Shown: positions 37,769 to 47,521, counted from the first letter of the stretch. The stretch is DNA of 64,000 bases from Aequorivita sp. HC6-5 (GCA_905182755.1 CAJJCS010000004.1:124001-188000), one strand, 5' to 3'. Numbers and translations: made by a program. The notes: generated by a model not told the origin, from the sequence alone.

Positions 37769-38566
37769 ATGAAACTAACACACTTTACCTTAGTTGCTCT
37801 TTTATTAGTTACCCTTGGTTGCGGGACTACAAAATCCATTGAGGGCTCTGTAATTGCAGACAAAAACTTGAGCGCTAAAGCGCTATTAAATGCTCATAAG
37901 GCGGCTTCTCAAGACTTTAACACCCTAGCAGCAAGAATGCAGGTGAAGTATGAGGCTCCAAAGGAGTCTCAAAGCATTACAACGAGTCTTAGAATAAAAA
38001 AAGGGAGTATTATTTGGATCAAAGCCTCTATTTTGGGAGTTACCCTTGCAAAAATATTAATAACACCAGAGCGTGTGAAGTTTTACGAGACCTTAGGTAA
38101 TTCATATTTTGAGGGAGATTTCAGCCTCATTGGTGATTTGCTTGGAACACAAATTAACTTTGATCAAGTGCAAAGGCTTCTTTTAGGACAAAGTATTTTA
38201 GATGTAAAGCCCAAAACAGTAAGTGTTGCACCTGCCTCTGTTGGTAAGTCACAAACCTCAAAATACCGCATAACACCAAGAAAACAAAATCTTAACTATA
38301 TGTTGTCTATGTTGTTAAATCCAGATAACTTTATGGTCCATCAGGCGCAAATTTCACAACCAGATGCCAAAAAAAATCTACTGGTGCAATACGGTCCATA
38401 TCAAAAAATAGAGGAAGATTATTACCCAACACGGCTAGGTATTTTGGCTCAGGATGGTCTAGAGCAAACTCGTATTTTTATACGCTATAAAAAAATAGAT
38501 CTTAATGTATCGGTTGGTTTTCCATTTAATATTCCAAAGGGCTATATCCAGAGATCTTTTAAATAA
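37769..38566 (+). CDS. DUF4292 family lipoprotein
   Basis: A 265-residue lipoprotein (lipobox LLVTLGC, Cys18) matching the Bacteroidota DUF4292 family. Residues 45-150 include LAARMQVKYEAPKES and IIWIKASILGVTLAKILITP, typical of a LolA/LolB-like concave beta-sheet. Its role could be lipoprotein or lipid handling at the outer membrane; this is inference from fold and location. The stop codon is immediately followed by the ATG of the EnvC-like gene, which indicates tight coupling. Confidence 0.85.
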   Translation: MKLTHFTLVALLLVTLGCGTTKSIEGSVIADKNLSAKALLNAHKAASQDFNTLAARMQVKYEAPKESQSITTSLRIKKGSIIWIKASILGVTLAKILITPERVKFYETLGNSYFEGDFSLIGDLLGTQINFDQVQRLLLGQSILDVKPKTVSVAPASVGKSQTSKYRITPRKQNLNYMLSMLLNPDNFMVHQAQISQPDAKKNLLVQYGPYQKIEEDYYPTRLGILAQDGLEQTRIFIRYKKIDLNVSVGFPFNIPKGYIQRSFK

Positions 38567-39808
38567 ATGAAAAAACGTTTTTACATATTGGTTTTCTCTG
38601 TGCTGTTCTTCGGAAATTTTAGCGCCTTGGCTCAACCTGGAAACAAACAACAGCAACTAGAACAGCAGCGTGAAAGTATTTTAAACGATATCAAGAAAAT
38701 AAACACCTTGCTATTTAAAACTCGTGGGGTAAAAAAAACGGTGCTCTCTGAGGTTGAAGATATAAACCAGCGCATCAAAGCCCAGCAAAACCTGATACGG
38801 GTTACCAACCAACAGGCTAATTTACTCACGCGCAAAATCAACGAAAATTTAACTCAAATTTCGTTACTAAGAAACGAACTTCAACAACTAAAAGAAGATT
38901 ATGCCGCTATGGTCCAGAAATCTTACAAGAGTAAATCACAACAAAGTAGGGTTTTGTTTTTATTATCCAGCGAAGATTTTCTGCAGGCCTACAAACGTGT
39001 CCAGTACATGAAACAGTACGCAAATCACAGAAAAAAACAAGGAGAAAGCATCAAAACAAAGACAGAATTATTACAGCAGTTAAATCTAGATTTGATAGAT
39101 CAGCGCAAGGAAAAAGACCTGCTAATTTCAGAAAATACAGCTGCTAAAGCCAAGCTTAAAAAAGAGAAAGAGCTGCAACAAACCCTCATTACATCTCTTA
39201 AAAAAGAAGAGAGCACCTTCACCAAACAAATACGCGCCAAACAACAAAAGGCCAACAAAATAAATGGTCAAATCAAAAAGTTGATTCGTGATGCCATTGC
39301 TGCTGCAAATAAAAAAGCAAGAGAAAACAAATCTAAAACCACCACTGCTTCTGCCACAAAATTTGCTTTAACGCCAGAGGCCGCCGCTATAGCAAAAGAT
39401 TTTAAAAACAATAAGGGTAAATTAATTTGGCCTGTTAAACAAGGGCTTGTCATCAACAAATATGGAACCAGGCAACATCCTCAATTTCCAAACGTAACAC
39501 AAACCTTTCATGGGGTAGAAATTGCGACCAATGCCAACGCCCAGGCGCGCGCAGTGTTTAATGGAGAAATACTACAAATACAACAGTTAAAAAATGCAAA
39601 TAAAGCTGTTATGATACAGCATGGAGATTACATCACTATCTATTATAATTTGGCTACTATAAGTGTAAAAAAGGGAGATAAAGTATCCACAAAAGACCCA
39701 ATTGGGAAGGTGTTTACACATCCCGTTACAAAGCAAACTGTCATTAAGTTTATGGTGTACAGAAACGACACAGAGATGAACCCTGCTGACTGGGTGTATA
39801 AAATGTAA
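38567..39808 (+). CDS. EnvC-like murein hydrolase activator (degenerate M23/LytM domain)
   Basis: A 413-residue exported protein: signal peptide (RFYILVFSVLFFGNFSALAQ), a long coiled-coil at about residues 25-250 and an M23/LytM domain at about 285-413. Active M23 peptidases carry H-x3-D and a His in an HxH-type motif. Here the region reads FHGVEIATN with Glu for Asp, and the YxHL segment reads YYNLA, with Asn in place of the His. The HGDYIT His is kept. This loss resembles EnvC, which activates amidases instead of cutting. It starts immediately after the DUF4292 stop. Function by analogy only. Confidence 0.85.
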   Translation: MKKRFYILVFSVLFFGNFSALAQPGNKQQQLEQQRESILNDIKKINTLLFKTRGVKKTVLSEVEDINQRIKAQQNLIRVTNQQANLLTRKINENLTQISLLRNELQQLKEDYAAMVQKSYKSKSQQSRVLFLLSSEDFLQAYKRVQYMKQYANHRKKQGESIKTKTELLQQLNLDLIDQRKEKDLLISENTAAKAKLKKEKELQQTLITSLKKEESTFTKQIRAKQQKANKINGQIKKLIRDAIAAANKKARENKSKTTTASATKFALTPEAAAIAKDFKNNKGKLIWPVKQGLVINKYGTRQHPQFPNVTQTFHGVEIATNANAQARAVFNGEILQIQQLKNANKAVMIQHGDYITIYYNLATISVKKGDKVSTKDPIGKVFTHPVTKQTVIKFMVYRNDTEMNPADWVYKM

Positions 39809-39814
39809 CCAGGG

Positions 39815-40324
39815 CTATTCAAACAATGCTTTCAACTCTGTAGCATCTTGGGGGTTTATTTTACCGGCCAACAACAAGCTTAGTTGTTTTCTTCTAAGGG
39901 CAGCATCAAAGCGTTGTTTTTCTATTTGAGTTTCTGGCACAATTGGCGGAACTGGCATTGGATTTCCCATTTCATTAACAGCAACAAAGGTGTAGATTCC
40001 TTCATTGGCCTTGCTTCTAATGCCGCTCTCACGGTCCTCTATCCAAACGTCCATAAATACTTCCATAGAGCTTTTAAAAGCTCTAGAGACTTTTGCCTCA
40101 ACAGTTACCACGCTTCCCAGCGGAATCATCTTATTGAAGGCCACATGATTTACCGAGGCAGTTACTACAATTCTGCGGCTATGTCTTCTTGCGGCAATAC
40201 TTGCTGCACGATCCATACGCGCTAGGAGTTCTCCACCAAACATATTTCCAATAGGGTTGGTCTCCGAGGGTAGTACAAGGTCTGTGATAATTGTAAAAGA
40301 ATCTTTAGGGTTCTTTGGTTCCAT
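39815..40324 (-). CDS. Acyl-CoA thioesterase (hotdog fold)
   Basis: Hydrolyses acyl-CoA. The 169-residue protein has the hotdog pattern PIGNMFGGELLARMDRAASI followed by the helix and the strand VVTASVNHVAFNKMIPLGS, as in the YciA/ACOT group. The ATG at 40324 (MEPKNPKDSF) is preferred; an in-frame start lies at 40354. It converges with the EnvC-like gene and has no obvious operon partner. Confidence 0.88.
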   Translation of the reverse strand: MEPKNPKDSFTIITDLVLPSETNPIGNMFGGELLARMDRAASIAARRHSRRIVVTASVNHVAFNKMIPLGSVVTVEAKVSRAFKSSMEVFMDVWIEDRESGIRSKANEGIYTFVAVNEMGNPMPVPPIVPETQIEKQRFDAALRRKQLSLLLAGKINPQDATELKALFE

Positions 40325-40400
40325 GAGAATTGTTTTAGGCAAAGATAAAACCAAAAGAGTAAAACAGCATGTATTATCTACAATTAAGGCTACTTGTTGT

Positions 40401-41339
40401 TTAGTGGAGTGCTATTTTTTTAACTAGTAACCAGGCGTCATTGTTTTGTGTGGCCTTAATAGTACGAAGGTTTTTAAGGGCCTCTAGTCTGTTTTGATAA
40501 CTAGCATACACAACCTGGTGCAGGCCATATTTATTAACCCCTAGGTTTATGGCTGCAAATCCTTTTTTGTGAAGCTGGGCAACCTTTCTCTCTGCATTTT
40601 CTTTTACTCTAAAAGCACCTGCAACTACATGATATTTACCTGTTTGTTTGGTTACAGACAACTCAAGTGTTGGCAGTGGGCTTGTAATACTAAAAGTTGC
40701 TTGTTGGATTTGTTTTTCTAGCTTGGTATTGGCTTTTTGCTTTTGAGCAAAATTATGTTCCTGAACGGTGCCCTCATATATTTTTAAACCCGTTAGTCCA
40801 GAAACGGCAATTGCAATAAGGCCTATGGCAGCGTATTTTATAAATGGTGCAACACCTCTATTTGGAGCGCCAAGCACTGGAACCTCTTGGGCTGTAGCTA
40901 GTTGCTTTTGTTGGATGTCTCTTAAAATTTCTGAAGAAATAAACGTAGTTAAACCAAAAGAAGCGATGTTAAAGTTTTCTGTACCACAGGGCAAGAACTG
41001 CACTTTATTCTCTGGGGTTAGAGAGAAATCTCCGATGGTATCTAAAGTTACACGCTCGCCCTTAGAGAGCTCGAGAGATAACGATCCTGTAAAATTTCTA
41101 ATTTTTTGTAATGCCAACTCATAGGATGTTCCCTCTACAGAGGCTACATAATTTGCCAATAAACCATCATTGGTTTGCAGCTGCCTGTTAAAAGAGATGG
41201 TTTTTCCTGGAGGATAAAACGTGCTAGAATCTGCGTCTATGCTTGCTGAGGTGTAATTTGCTAAAAAAGCACCAAAGCCAGGAATGATGACACATTCATA
41301 ACGATAGAGTAAGTCTTTTATGTACGGAGAGAGTTGCAT
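40401..41339 (-). CDS. HU-CCDC81-type and SPOR domain membrane protein
   Basis: From the ATG at 41339 the N-terminus (MQLSPYIKDLLYRYECVIIP, then GFGAFLANY) matches the prokaryotic HU-like CCDC81 domain, with a second similar region to about residue 140. A single membrane helix (KYAAIGLIAIAVSGLTGLKI) lies near residue 195. The C-terminus is a SPOR domain (YHVVAGAFRVKENAERKV, AWLLVKKI), which binds denuded peptidoglycan at division sites. The cytoplasmic HU-like part and periplasmic SPOR part imply a transmembrane link. DNA binding is not established for this family. An in-frame start at 41399 adds an unlikely lysine-rich stretch. Confidence 0.83.
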   Translation of the reverse strand: MQLSPYIKDLLYRYECVIIPGFGAFLANYTSASIDADSSTFYPPGKTISFNRQLQTNDGLLANYVASVEGTSYELALQKIRNFTGSLSLELSKGERVTLDTIGDFSLTPENKVQFLPCGTENFNIASFGLTTFISSEILRDIQQKQLATAQEVPVLGAPNRGVAPFIKYAAIGLIAIAVSGLTGLKIYEGTVQEHNFAQKQKANTKLEKQIQQATFSITSPLPTLELSVTKQTGKYHVVAGAFRVKENAERKVAQLHKKGFAAINLGVNKYGLHQVVYASYQNRLEALKNLRTIKATQNNDAWLLVKKIALH

Positions 41340-41475
41340 AAAACAAATATACCTTTTTTTTGTATTCTTTTTTTTCTGCTCTGTGCAACTTATTAACAAC
41401 CTAAAAAATACGTATCTTGCTCATTCTCCCCGGTTTGGCATAGCCCTAGAAGTTTACTTCTAAAAATACGTTACC

Positions 41476-42582
41476 ATGCTTTCCAAGACAGAATTACTTT
41501 ACACCTTAGCGCTACAGCGCACACCAAATTTGGGAGATACCTCTGCCAAAAAACTATTACACCACGTAGGATCTGCCGAGGGGATCTTTAAAGAAAAGCC
41601 ATCAAACCTTCTTAAAATTCATGGTATAGGCAGCTTTAAGGTAAGACAACTTCAGCAAAAAAATCTATTAGATTTGGCAAGGGAGGAATTACATTTTATA
41701 GCATCTCAAAACCTGTCCTACCGCTATTTTAAAGACCCTAAATATCCAGAAAAATTAAAACACTGTTTGGATGGTCCTATTTTGTTTTTTCAAGACGGGA
41801 ATATTGACCTAGAAAACAAAAAAATTATCAGTATTGTTGGAACTAGAAAAATTACCACCTACGGAATTTCATTTTGTGAAAAGTTGGTGGCAGACTTAGC
41901 GCCTCTTAACCCGGTTATAGTTTCTGGATTTGCATATGGGATAGATATTTGTGCCCATAAAGCGGCCATTGCAAATGGGTTACAAAACATTGCTTGTTTG
42001 GCCCATGGCATGAATAAAATATATCCAAAGGCGCATAAAAAGTACATGCCAAAGGTGTTGCAAAATGGGGGTTTTATTAGTGAGTTTTGGTCTAGCGATC
42101 CCTTTAATAGAAATAATTTTTTAAAACGAAATAGAATTATTGCAGGTATGAGCCAGGCCACCATTGTCATTGAATCTGCGGCCAAAGGCGGTAGTTTGGT
42201 TACCGCAGATATTGCCAACAGCTACTCAAGAGATGTTTTTGCTGTGCCAGGGAGAGCTACAGACACCCAGAGCCAGGGGTGTAATATGCTTATTAAAACC
42301 CATCAAGCAAGTATCATTACTAGCGCCGCAGATTTGGTGTATCATCTTGGATGGGATCTTGACGAAATTAAAAAACCCACACTGCAACCTCAGTTGTTTA
42401 CATCTCTGGACGGTGAAGAAAAAATCCTTTTTAATTTTTTAAAAGATAAAGACAAGGTGGCTCTAGATGCTATTGCTGTTGGGTGTGAAATGCCGACCTA
42501 TAAGGTTGCCCAACTTTTACTGAAATTAGAGATGAAATCTTTAGTAAGGCCCTTGCCAGGAAAGTTGTTTCAGTGGATATAA
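41476..42582 (+). CDS. dprA: DNA-processing protein DprA
   Basis: DprA binds incoming single-stranded DNA and loads RecA during natural transformation. The 368-residue protein has an N-terminal HhH-like region (LLKIHGIGSFKVRQLQ), the Rossmann core (SIVGTRKITTYG, VVSGFAYGIDICAHKAAI read as VIVSGFAYGID..., AVPGRATDTQSQGCN) and a C-terminal winged-helix-like end. Presence of DprA hints at competence, but no other competence gene is in the window. Confidence 0.93.
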   Translation: MLSKTELLYTLALQRTPNLGDTSAKKLLHHVGSAEGIFKEKPSNLLKIHGIGSFKVRQLQQKNLLDLAREELHFIASQNLSYRYFKDPKYPEKLKHCLDGPILFFQDGNIDLENKKIISIVGTRKITTYGISFCEKLVADLAPLNPVIVSGFAYGIDICAHKAAIANGLQNIACLAHGMNKIYPKAHKKYMPKVLQNGGFISEFWSSDPFNRNNFLKRNRIIAGMSQATIVIESAAKGGSLVTADIANSYSRDVFAVPGRATDTQSQGCNMLIKTHQASIITSAADLVYHLGWDLDEIKKPTLQPQLFTSLDGEEKILFNFLKDKDKVALDAIAVGCEMPTYKVAQLLLKLEMKSLVRPLPGKLFQWI

Positions 42583-42633
42583 AAAAAGCATTAAATTGTG
42601 GTAGCTTTGCCGCTATAAAAAGCACCATTGTAG

Positions 42634-43347
42634 ATGATTATAGAAATTTGCGCCAATTCTTTCGCCTCTGCCAAGGCCGCTCAAGACGCAGGCGCCCATA
42701 GAGTAGAACTATGCACCCAACTAAGTGTTGGAGGTCTTACGCCGTCTTATGGATGCATTGAGAAGGTGGTTAAGGAGCTTGATATTGCGGTGCATGTGCT
42801 CGTTCGTCCTAGAGCAGGTAATTTTAACTACACACACCAGGAGCTTGATATTATAAAGCGGGATATTGCTTTTTGTCATTCTATAGGTTGCGCAGGTGTT
42901 GTAAGCGGAGCGCTTAACTCTTATAATCAGATAGATATCCAGGCCACCCAAGAGCTAGTGGAGGCTTCAAAAAACCTAGAATTTACCTTTCACAGAGCCT
43001 TTGACGTGGCTGTAGATCCTTACAAAGCGCTTGAAGATTTGAAGGCGATAGGGGTGACTAGAGTGCTATCTTCTGGGCAAATGCCAAAAGCCATAGACGG
43101 TATACAGCTCCTAAAAAAATTAAAAAATAAGACCAAAATCTTGCAAATTATGCCCGGTAGCGGGATTAATAAAACCAATATACTTTCATTTAAAGAGGCT
43201 GGTTTTGATATGGTTCATTTTTCGGCCCTTAAAAACCTGCCTACAGAAACAACTAACCCTGGAGTTAGCTTTTCTCAGGGAATGGAAGGCAGTAGTGATA
43301 AACAAACTATTGCAGAAATCATTGCGCTGGTAGCTCAGCACTCCTAG
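42634..43347 (+). CDS. cutC: Copper homeostasis protein CutC
   Basis: TIM-barrel CutC family. The 237-residue protein has the family N-terminus (IEICANSFASAKAAQDAGAH RVELC, split here for length), VRPRAGNF and the C-terminal IMPGSGIN. CutC was linked to copper tolerance but its biochemical role remains uncertain. A perfect TAGCTTTG -7-like element lies at 42602-42609, but no good TTG -33 box is placed correctly. Confidence 0.92.
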   Translation: MIIEICANSFASAKAAQDAGAHRVELCTQLSVGGLTPSYGCIEKVVKELDIAVHVLVRPRAGNFNYTHQELDIIKRDIAFCHSIGCAGVVSGALNSYNQIDIQATQELVEASKNLEFTFHRAFDVAVDPYKALEDLKAIGVTRVLSSGQMPKAIDGIQLLKKLKNKTKILQIMPGSGINKTNILSFKEAGFDMVHFSALKNLPTETTNPGVSFSQGMEGSSDKQTIAEIIALVAQHS

Positions 43348-43389
43348 TTTTTTTAATTAGCAGGTTTTTAACCGCTTGAATTAAAAAAC
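43347..43389. terminator. Possible terminator between cutC and CYTH genes
   Basis: A/T-rich arms gttttttt-aatt and aatt-aaaaaac pair around a 20-base loop between two convergent genes. The stem is weak (A/T only), so this is tentative. Confidence 0.35.
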
Positions 43390-43391
43390 AG

Positions 43392-43859
43392 TTACCACTC
43401 TTTATAGGGTTTTTTACCGAGTTGAGAATTATAATACTTAACCTCTCCTGTAACCTCTTTACCAAGCCAATCTGGGCTTGTGTAGGGCTGCTTTTCATGA
43501 CTTAATTCTACCTCAGCAATTACAAGACCCTCATTGTTTCCAGCAAAAACATCTACTTCAAATACATGATTTGCCACCGGAACGTTATATCTAATTTTGT
43601 CAATAATAGGCTTCTCACAAAGCTCAAGTAAGCTTTGCGCCTCAGACAGGGGGATTTCTTTTTCCCATTCAAAACGTGTGGTGCCCGTTTTATTAGACTT
43701 TCCTTTAATGGTTAAAAAGCCCTGATCTCCCTTCACCCTAACTCGAACCGTTCGCTGTGGATGGGCGTTTAAATAGCCCTGAGTAATTCTTTTATGACTC
43801 GCGGCTTGTGCTTTATAAGCATCGTTTTTAACTAAGAATTTACGTTCTATTTCTTGCAT
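43392..43859 (-). CDS. CYTH domain protein (triphosphate tunnel metalloenzyme)
   Basis: A 155-residue protein of the CYTH/TTM superfamily. The N-terminal signature EIERKFLV (ExExK) is present, and alternating charged strands follow (TVRVRVKGDQGFLTIKG, FEWEKEIP, FEVDVFAG, VIAEVELSHE), forming the tunnel that binds triphosphate substrates. Such bacterial proteins often hydrolyse tripolyphosphate; the substrate here is unknown. Length is typical. Confidence 0.9.
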   Translation of the reverse strand: MQEIERKFLVKNDAYKAQAASHKRITQGYLNAHPQRTVRVRVKGDQGFLTIKGKSNKTGTTRFEWEKEIPLSEAQSLLELCEKPIIDKIRYNVPVANHVFEVDVFAGNNEGLVIAEVELSHEKQPYTSPDWLGKEVTGEVKYYNSQLGKKPYKEW

Positions 43860-44001
43860 GATTTGTTTTTGAAACTCCTAGGGCTTGTTTTTTAATACGG
43901 TTTACTCAAAAAATAATAGCTCAAAGAATATCTTTTAAGCAGCACGAGTAATTTGCTCTAGGTTGATAATATTTGTGATTTAAAGATAGTAACTTTACCC
44001 T

Positions 44002-45108
44002 ATGCAGACCCCCATTGATATCAGAAAGATTATTCATGTAGACATGGACGCCTTTTATGCGAGTGTTGCCCAACTCGATGATCCGTCTTTGGTTGGCAAA
44101 GCAATAGCAGTAGGAGGTGGCGGTAAAAGAGGCGTGGTAAGCGCAGCAAGCTACCAGGCTAGGAAATTTGGGGTGCGCTCTGCCATGTCTGGGGCCTTGG
44201 CCCTTAAATTATGCCCGCATCTTATTTTTGTTAAAACAGATTTTGACCGCTACAAAGAAATCTCTGATAAAGTACGCAGTGTTTTTTTTGAATACACAGA
44301 TTTGGTTGAGCCGCTTTCCTTAGATGAGGCGTATCTTGATGTTACCCAAAACAAAAAAGGAAACCCTAGCGCCACAGTAATTGCCAAACAAATTCGAGAA
44401 AAGATCTATCAAAAAACAGGCTTACATGCCAGCGCAGGGATTTCTATCAATAAATTTGTTGCTAAAATTGCCAGTGATTACAACAAGCCAAATGGCCAAA
44501 AAACGGTTTCTCCAGAACAGGTGTTAGACTTTATAGCAGCCCTAGACATTAAAAAGTTTTATGGAGTTGGAAAAGTAATGAAAGAGAAAATGTACCGTTT
44601 AGGTATTTACACCGGCAATGATTTAAAGACAAAATCGCTAGGGTTTTTGACTGAACATTTTGGCAAAAGTGGTCCCTATTATTTTAACATTGTACGGGGC
44701 ATCCACACCAGTAAAGTAAGCCCACAACGCACCAGAAAATCATTGGCTGCAGAGCGCACATTTGGCGAAAACATATCAAGCGAGTTGTATATGCTAGAGC
44801 GGTTACAAGATATCGCCAAAGAGGTTGAGCGCCGTCTTAAAAAAAACAAAGTAGCTGGAAAAACCATTACCTTAAAAATAAAGTACAGTGATTTCACCTT
44901 GCAAACTCGCAGTAAAACCCTGCCTTTTTATATGGCAAGTGAGGAGTTAATAATGGAGCACATCACAGAGTTATTATACCAAGAAAAAATGAAAAACTCG
45001 GTTCGCTTATTAGGGATTTCCTTGTCTGGTCTTAACAATGAAAACAAACAAAAGTTAAGCCTAAAAGAAGAAAAAAAATACGATGTCCAAATGAAATTTG
45101 AGTTTTAA
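44002..45108 (+). CDS. dinB: DNA polymerase IV
   Basis: Y-family translesion polymerase. The 368-residue protein has the catalytic motifs IHVDMDAFYASVAQ and SLDEAYLDVT, plus ASAGISINKFVAKIASDYNK and the little-finger domain starting near RKSLAAERTFGENI. Length and motifs are normal. No LexA-type operator is evident by eye. It stands alone on the plus strand. Confidence 0.95.
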   Translation: MQTPIDIRKIIHVDMDAFYASVAQLDDPSLVGKAIAVGGGGKRGVVSAASYQARKFGVRSAMSGALALKLCPHLIFVKTDFDRYKEISDKVRSVFFEYTDLVEPLSLDEAYLDVTQNKKGNPSATVIAKQIREKIYQKTGLHASAGISINKFVAKIASDYNKPNGQKTVSPEQVLDFIAALDIKKFYGVGKVMKEKMYRLGIYTGNDLKTKSLGFLTEHFGKSGPYYFNIVRGIHTSKVSPQRTRKSLAAERTFGENISSELYMLERLQDIAKEVERRLKKNKVAGKTITLKIKYSDFTLQTRSKTLPFYMASEELIMEHITELLYQEKMKNSVRLLGISLSGLNNENKQKLSLKEEKKYDVQMKFEF

Positions 45109-45226
45109 AACCTATGCTAGTGCAATAAATCCAAATAAAGTTTAGTTATATATACATATAATCAACCTTTAAAAAAAAAGACTCTTTATGCCAATAGCTT
45201 TACTTTGAATTTAATACCCAATCCTT

Positions 45227-45992
45227 ATGAAAACAAAAGCTCTTGCCATTGCCGCACTCATCGCAATCACATTTTTTACATCCTGTAAAGAAAAATTGCC
45301 CCAACAAACAGAAATAGCACTTACACAAATAAGCGCTCAATCCCCACCAGAAAAAAAGACAGCTTCACTTTATGTAACAGCAGCAAGCGGTCTTTCTTTA
45401 AGGCAGTACAACAACTTAAAAAGCCAAAAACTCGCCGTGATGCCCTACGGAACTAAAGTGGAAATTGTGTCTTTAGAGGCAAATAATACCATGAATATTA
45501 GGGGCGTTAAGGGAGGGATGCATCAGGTGTTGTATAACAATAAAACCGGTTTCGCCTTTAGCGGGTATTTGTCTGAACTCTTTCCGCCAGAGCCTGGGGC
45601 AAACCCAAAGATGTATATTGCTGATTTGCAAAACACGCACCCTACCGCCAGTATAACTGAGCTTGTTGGCGGCACAGCTAGTGAGCCCAGTAGTACAGAA
45701 ACACTTCTAATACCTACTACAAAATGGCACGAGGCCTACTTGATTGCGCAAAAACTATATGATATCCCAAGAGATTTTGCAATGCCAGATCCTCTAGGGA
45801 GAGACGCTCAAGTAATAAATAGCCCAAATGAGCCATTGGAGCGCCTTGGTGCGTGAGCTTCAGGTAACGCGGTTGGATAATACCCTTGTTGAGATTGTGT
45901 ATAATTACACAACTAGCAACTTTAAACAGCACCTAAGTATACGCAAACAAGATGGTATGATGAGAATTAAACAGCACTATGTTGTTTTGTAA
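45227..45992 (+). CDS. SH3-domain lipoprotein (frameshifted)
   Basis: An exported lipoprotein (lipobox ITFFTSC, Cys20) with a bacterial SH3 domain (YVTAASGLSLRQYNNLKSQK then YGTKVEIV), known to bind peptidoglycan or peptides, followed by an unrecognised C-terminal region. The frame stops at 45856. After NSPNEP the next frame continues as WSALVRELQVTRLDNTLVE and IVYNYTTSNFKQHLSIRKQD up to a TAA at 45990-45992; removing one T at 45836-45837 joins them, giving about 254 residues. A bidirectional terminator follows. Function unknown. Confidence 0.75.
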
Positions 45993-46013
45993 ACACACAA
46001 CAGCTTCAGTGTT

Positions 46014-46053
46014 AAAAAGCCCCTTAAAATAATTATTTTAAGGGGCTTTTTTT
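46014..46053. terminator. Bidirectional terminator between SH3 lipoprotein and pyk
   Basis: A long near-perfect stem (aaaaagccccttaaaat / attttaaggggctttttt) with a short A/T loop and T/A runs on both sides lies between convergent genes. Confidence 0.9.
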
Positions 46054-46093
46054 GGAATGCAATTGTGCCTTAAGAGCTTTTCAAGCTAAGGCG

Positions 46094-47521
46094 TTATACC
46101 TGAGAAACACGCAGTGTGTTTACCATGCCTTTATCTACAATTGGCATTGCCGCTAGGTTAATTAGGTAATCTCCCTTTGCCACAATACCTGCTTTGTGTG
46201 CAATTTTATTAACGTCTTCTACGGTTTGATCTGTACTTTCATATTTGTCATAGTAAAAAGAGGCTACTCCCCACAACAAGTTTAATCTGGATAGTATTCT
46301 GCGGTTATTTGTAAACACCAAAATATGCGCATCTGGTCTCCATGCAGATATCTGAAATGCTGTATACCCACTATTGGTTAGGGTACAAATAGCTGTTGCA
46401 TTAATTTCATTAGCCATATTGGCTGCATGATAACATATTGATTTTGTTATGTAACGGTTGGTTCTAACATGAGGAGGCTCATGTGGCACAGAGATTAGAG
46501 AAGAGTTTTCTACCTGGGTGCAGATACTGGCCATTTTTTGGATTACCTCTACAGGGTATTTACCTACCGAAGTTTCTCCGCTTAGCATTACTGCATCTGC
46601 CCCATCCATAATAGAGTTTGCAACATCATTTACCTCTGCTCTTGTTGGCGTGAGAGATGAAATCATTGTTTCCATCATTTGGGTGGCAATAATAACTGGA
46701 ATTCTTGCTCTTTTTGCTGTAAGAACTAGTTCTTTTTGAATCAGCGGAACCTCTTCTGCAGGAACCTCAACTCCTAGGTCACCCCGGGCAACCATCAGGC
46801 CATCACAATGGGCAACAATTTTATCAATATTAGCGACTGCTTCAGGCTTTTCTATCTTCGCTATGATTGGAATTTTATATTTACTATTGGCTTTAATTAA
46901 GGCTTGTAGTTCTTTTAAATCTGCCGCATGGCGCACAAAAGAAAGTGCAATCCAATCTACTTCAAGAGAAATTGCAAAAACAGCATCTTCTTTATCTTTG
47001 GTTGTTAGTGCAGGTAAAGAGATGTTTGTGTTTGGTAGATTGACACCCTTACGAGAGCGTAAAGGACCTCCTTGTATTACCTTGGTTTTTACCTCTGCTT
47101 TTCCATCTGTGGAGAGTACTTCAAACATTAATTTTCCGTCATCAAGAAGTACACGTTCACCCTTTTTAACATCTTTAGGGAAATTGTTGTAGTTCATGTA
47201 CACTCTCTTGGAGTTTCCTTCAAATTCTTCCCCGGTGCAAAATGAAATTTCATCTCCTGGATGAACAATCACTTCCTCTTTCATCATTCCCACTCTTAAT
47301 TTTGGGCCTTGTAGATCTGCAAGAATCGCAGTGGAGGTGTTGAGCTCTGTTGCTAGCTCCCTGATAAGGGCAACTACCTGTTTAACATTGTCATAATTTG
47401 CATGAGAGAAATTAACGCGAAACACATTAACTCCAGCTAGAATCATTTGTTTAAGAATCTTCTTGTCTGCAGTAGCAGGCCCTAGGGTAGCTACAATTTT
47501 AGTCTTTTTTTGATTTGGCAT
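46094..47521 (-). CDS. pyk: Pyruvate kinase
   Basis: Final glycolytic step, phosphoenolpyruvate to pyruvate with ATP formation. The 475-residue protein has the family motifs VNFSHANYDN, IIAKIEKPEAVANI (catalytic Lys), DGLMVARGDLGVEVP and SLTPTRAEVNDVANSIMDGA. Length is normal. The ATG abuts the stop of the upstream IPExxxVDY gene with no gap, so both are translated from one message. Confidence 0.97.
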   Translation of the reverse strand: MPNQKKTKIVATLGPATADKKILKQMILAGVNVFRVNFSHANYDNVKQVVALIRELATELNTSTAILADLQGPKLRVGMMKEEVIVHPGDEISFCTGEEFEGNSKRVYMNYNNFPKDVKKGERVLLDDGKLMFEVLSTDGKAEVKTKVIQGGPLRSRKGVNLPNTNISLPALTTKDKEDAVFAISLEVDWIALSFVRHAADLKELQALIKANSKYKIPIIAKIEKPEAVANIDKIVAHCDGLMVARGDLGVEVPAEEVPLIQKELVLTAKRARIPVIIATQMMETMISSLTPTRAEVNDVANSIMDGADAVMLSGETSVGKYPVEVIQKMASICTQVENSSLISVPHEPPHVRTNRYITKSICYHAANMANEINATAICTLTNSGYTAFQISAWRPDAHILVFTNNRRILSRLNLLWGVASFYYDKYESTDQTVEDVNKIAHKAGIVAKGDYLINLAAMPIVDKGMVNTLRVSQV

